Shown piece by piece: positions 63,962 to 64,000 of a stretch of DNA of 64,000 nt. Below the pieces are notes generated by a model, which did no database searches, was not told where the DNA came from, and was given only the letters and a program-made list of their open reading frames with translations. Position 1 is the first letter of the stretch. The number at the start of each line of letters is the position of its first letter. This DNA is from Pseudomonas guariconensis (GTDB taxonomy: Bacteria; Pseudomonadota; Gammaproteobacteria; Pseudomonadales; Pseudomonadaceae): contig NZ_JAMYBK010000003.1 in NCBI RefSeq assembly GCF_024127895.1, positions 124,001-188,000 of the forward strand, read 5' to 3'. Both the position numbers and the translations under genes were made by a program.

Positions 63962-64000
63962 TGGCTAGCGGGCGGGGCGGCGCTCAGCGCCAGTAGCGTG

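Overview
The window looks like chromosomal DNA of a Pseudomonas putida-group bacterium. The evidence is high GC content, REP-type palindromes typical of that group (for example 22156-22197 and 63453-63497), a complete P. putida-order phenylacetate (paa) cluster, and a 28-bp sequence at 38519-38546 that matches the Pseudomonas/E. coli chromosome-dimer resolution site dif almost perfectly. The window therefore appears to straddle the replication terminus. GGGNAGGG (KOPS-like) octamers that I could spot mostly point towards this site from both sides.

Left part (1-22.1 kb). A FadL-type outer-membrane channel runs leftwards off the window. After a gene-poor 1.2 kb that holds a frameshifted small exported protein, a long co-directional envelope block begins: octaheme cytochrome c/TPR protein, MoxR ATPase, DUF58, DUF4381, two von Willebrand (Bat) proteins, BatD, a HAD phosphatase, an exported sulfatase, a membrane-fused spermidine-synthase-like protein, two half-size PqiA proteins, PqiB, PqiC and a CHASE/PAS/GGDEF diguanylate cyclase. 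Short gaps and ATGA overlaps suggest one or a few operons.

Middle part (22.1-41 kb). A 159-bp MITE sits against one member of an inverted REP pair. Next is a four-gene leftward operon encoding three proteins of the Clostridium P-47/OrfX (TULIP lipid-binding) family plus a 117-aa unknown. These relatives of botulinum neurotoxin accessory proteins are the most unusual content of the window. A phosphonoacetaldehyde module follows (PhnX, LysR, OPA-type MFS transporter, phosphonate-type Fe-dependent alcohol dehydrogenase). Then comes an agu2ABCA'-like agmatine operon whose agu2B is reduced to a 34-codon stub. Around dif there are further decaying genes: a beta-lactamase-fold hydrolase lacking its signal peptide and carrying a frameshift, a LysR fragment and an aldehyde dehydrogenase fragment.

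Right part (41-64 kb). The paa regulon is arranged as paaY-paaX leftwards, then paaFGHIJK, paaABCDE, DUF485 protein, permease, porin and paaZ rightwards. The promoters share a TGTATCGC element that is a good candidate PaaX operator. The cluster is followed by a cobalamin riboswitch and a BtuCDF-type importer operon, a small acidic protein, a YcaD-type MFS transporter and a small exported low-complexity protein. No rRNA, tRNA or CRISPR array was seen.
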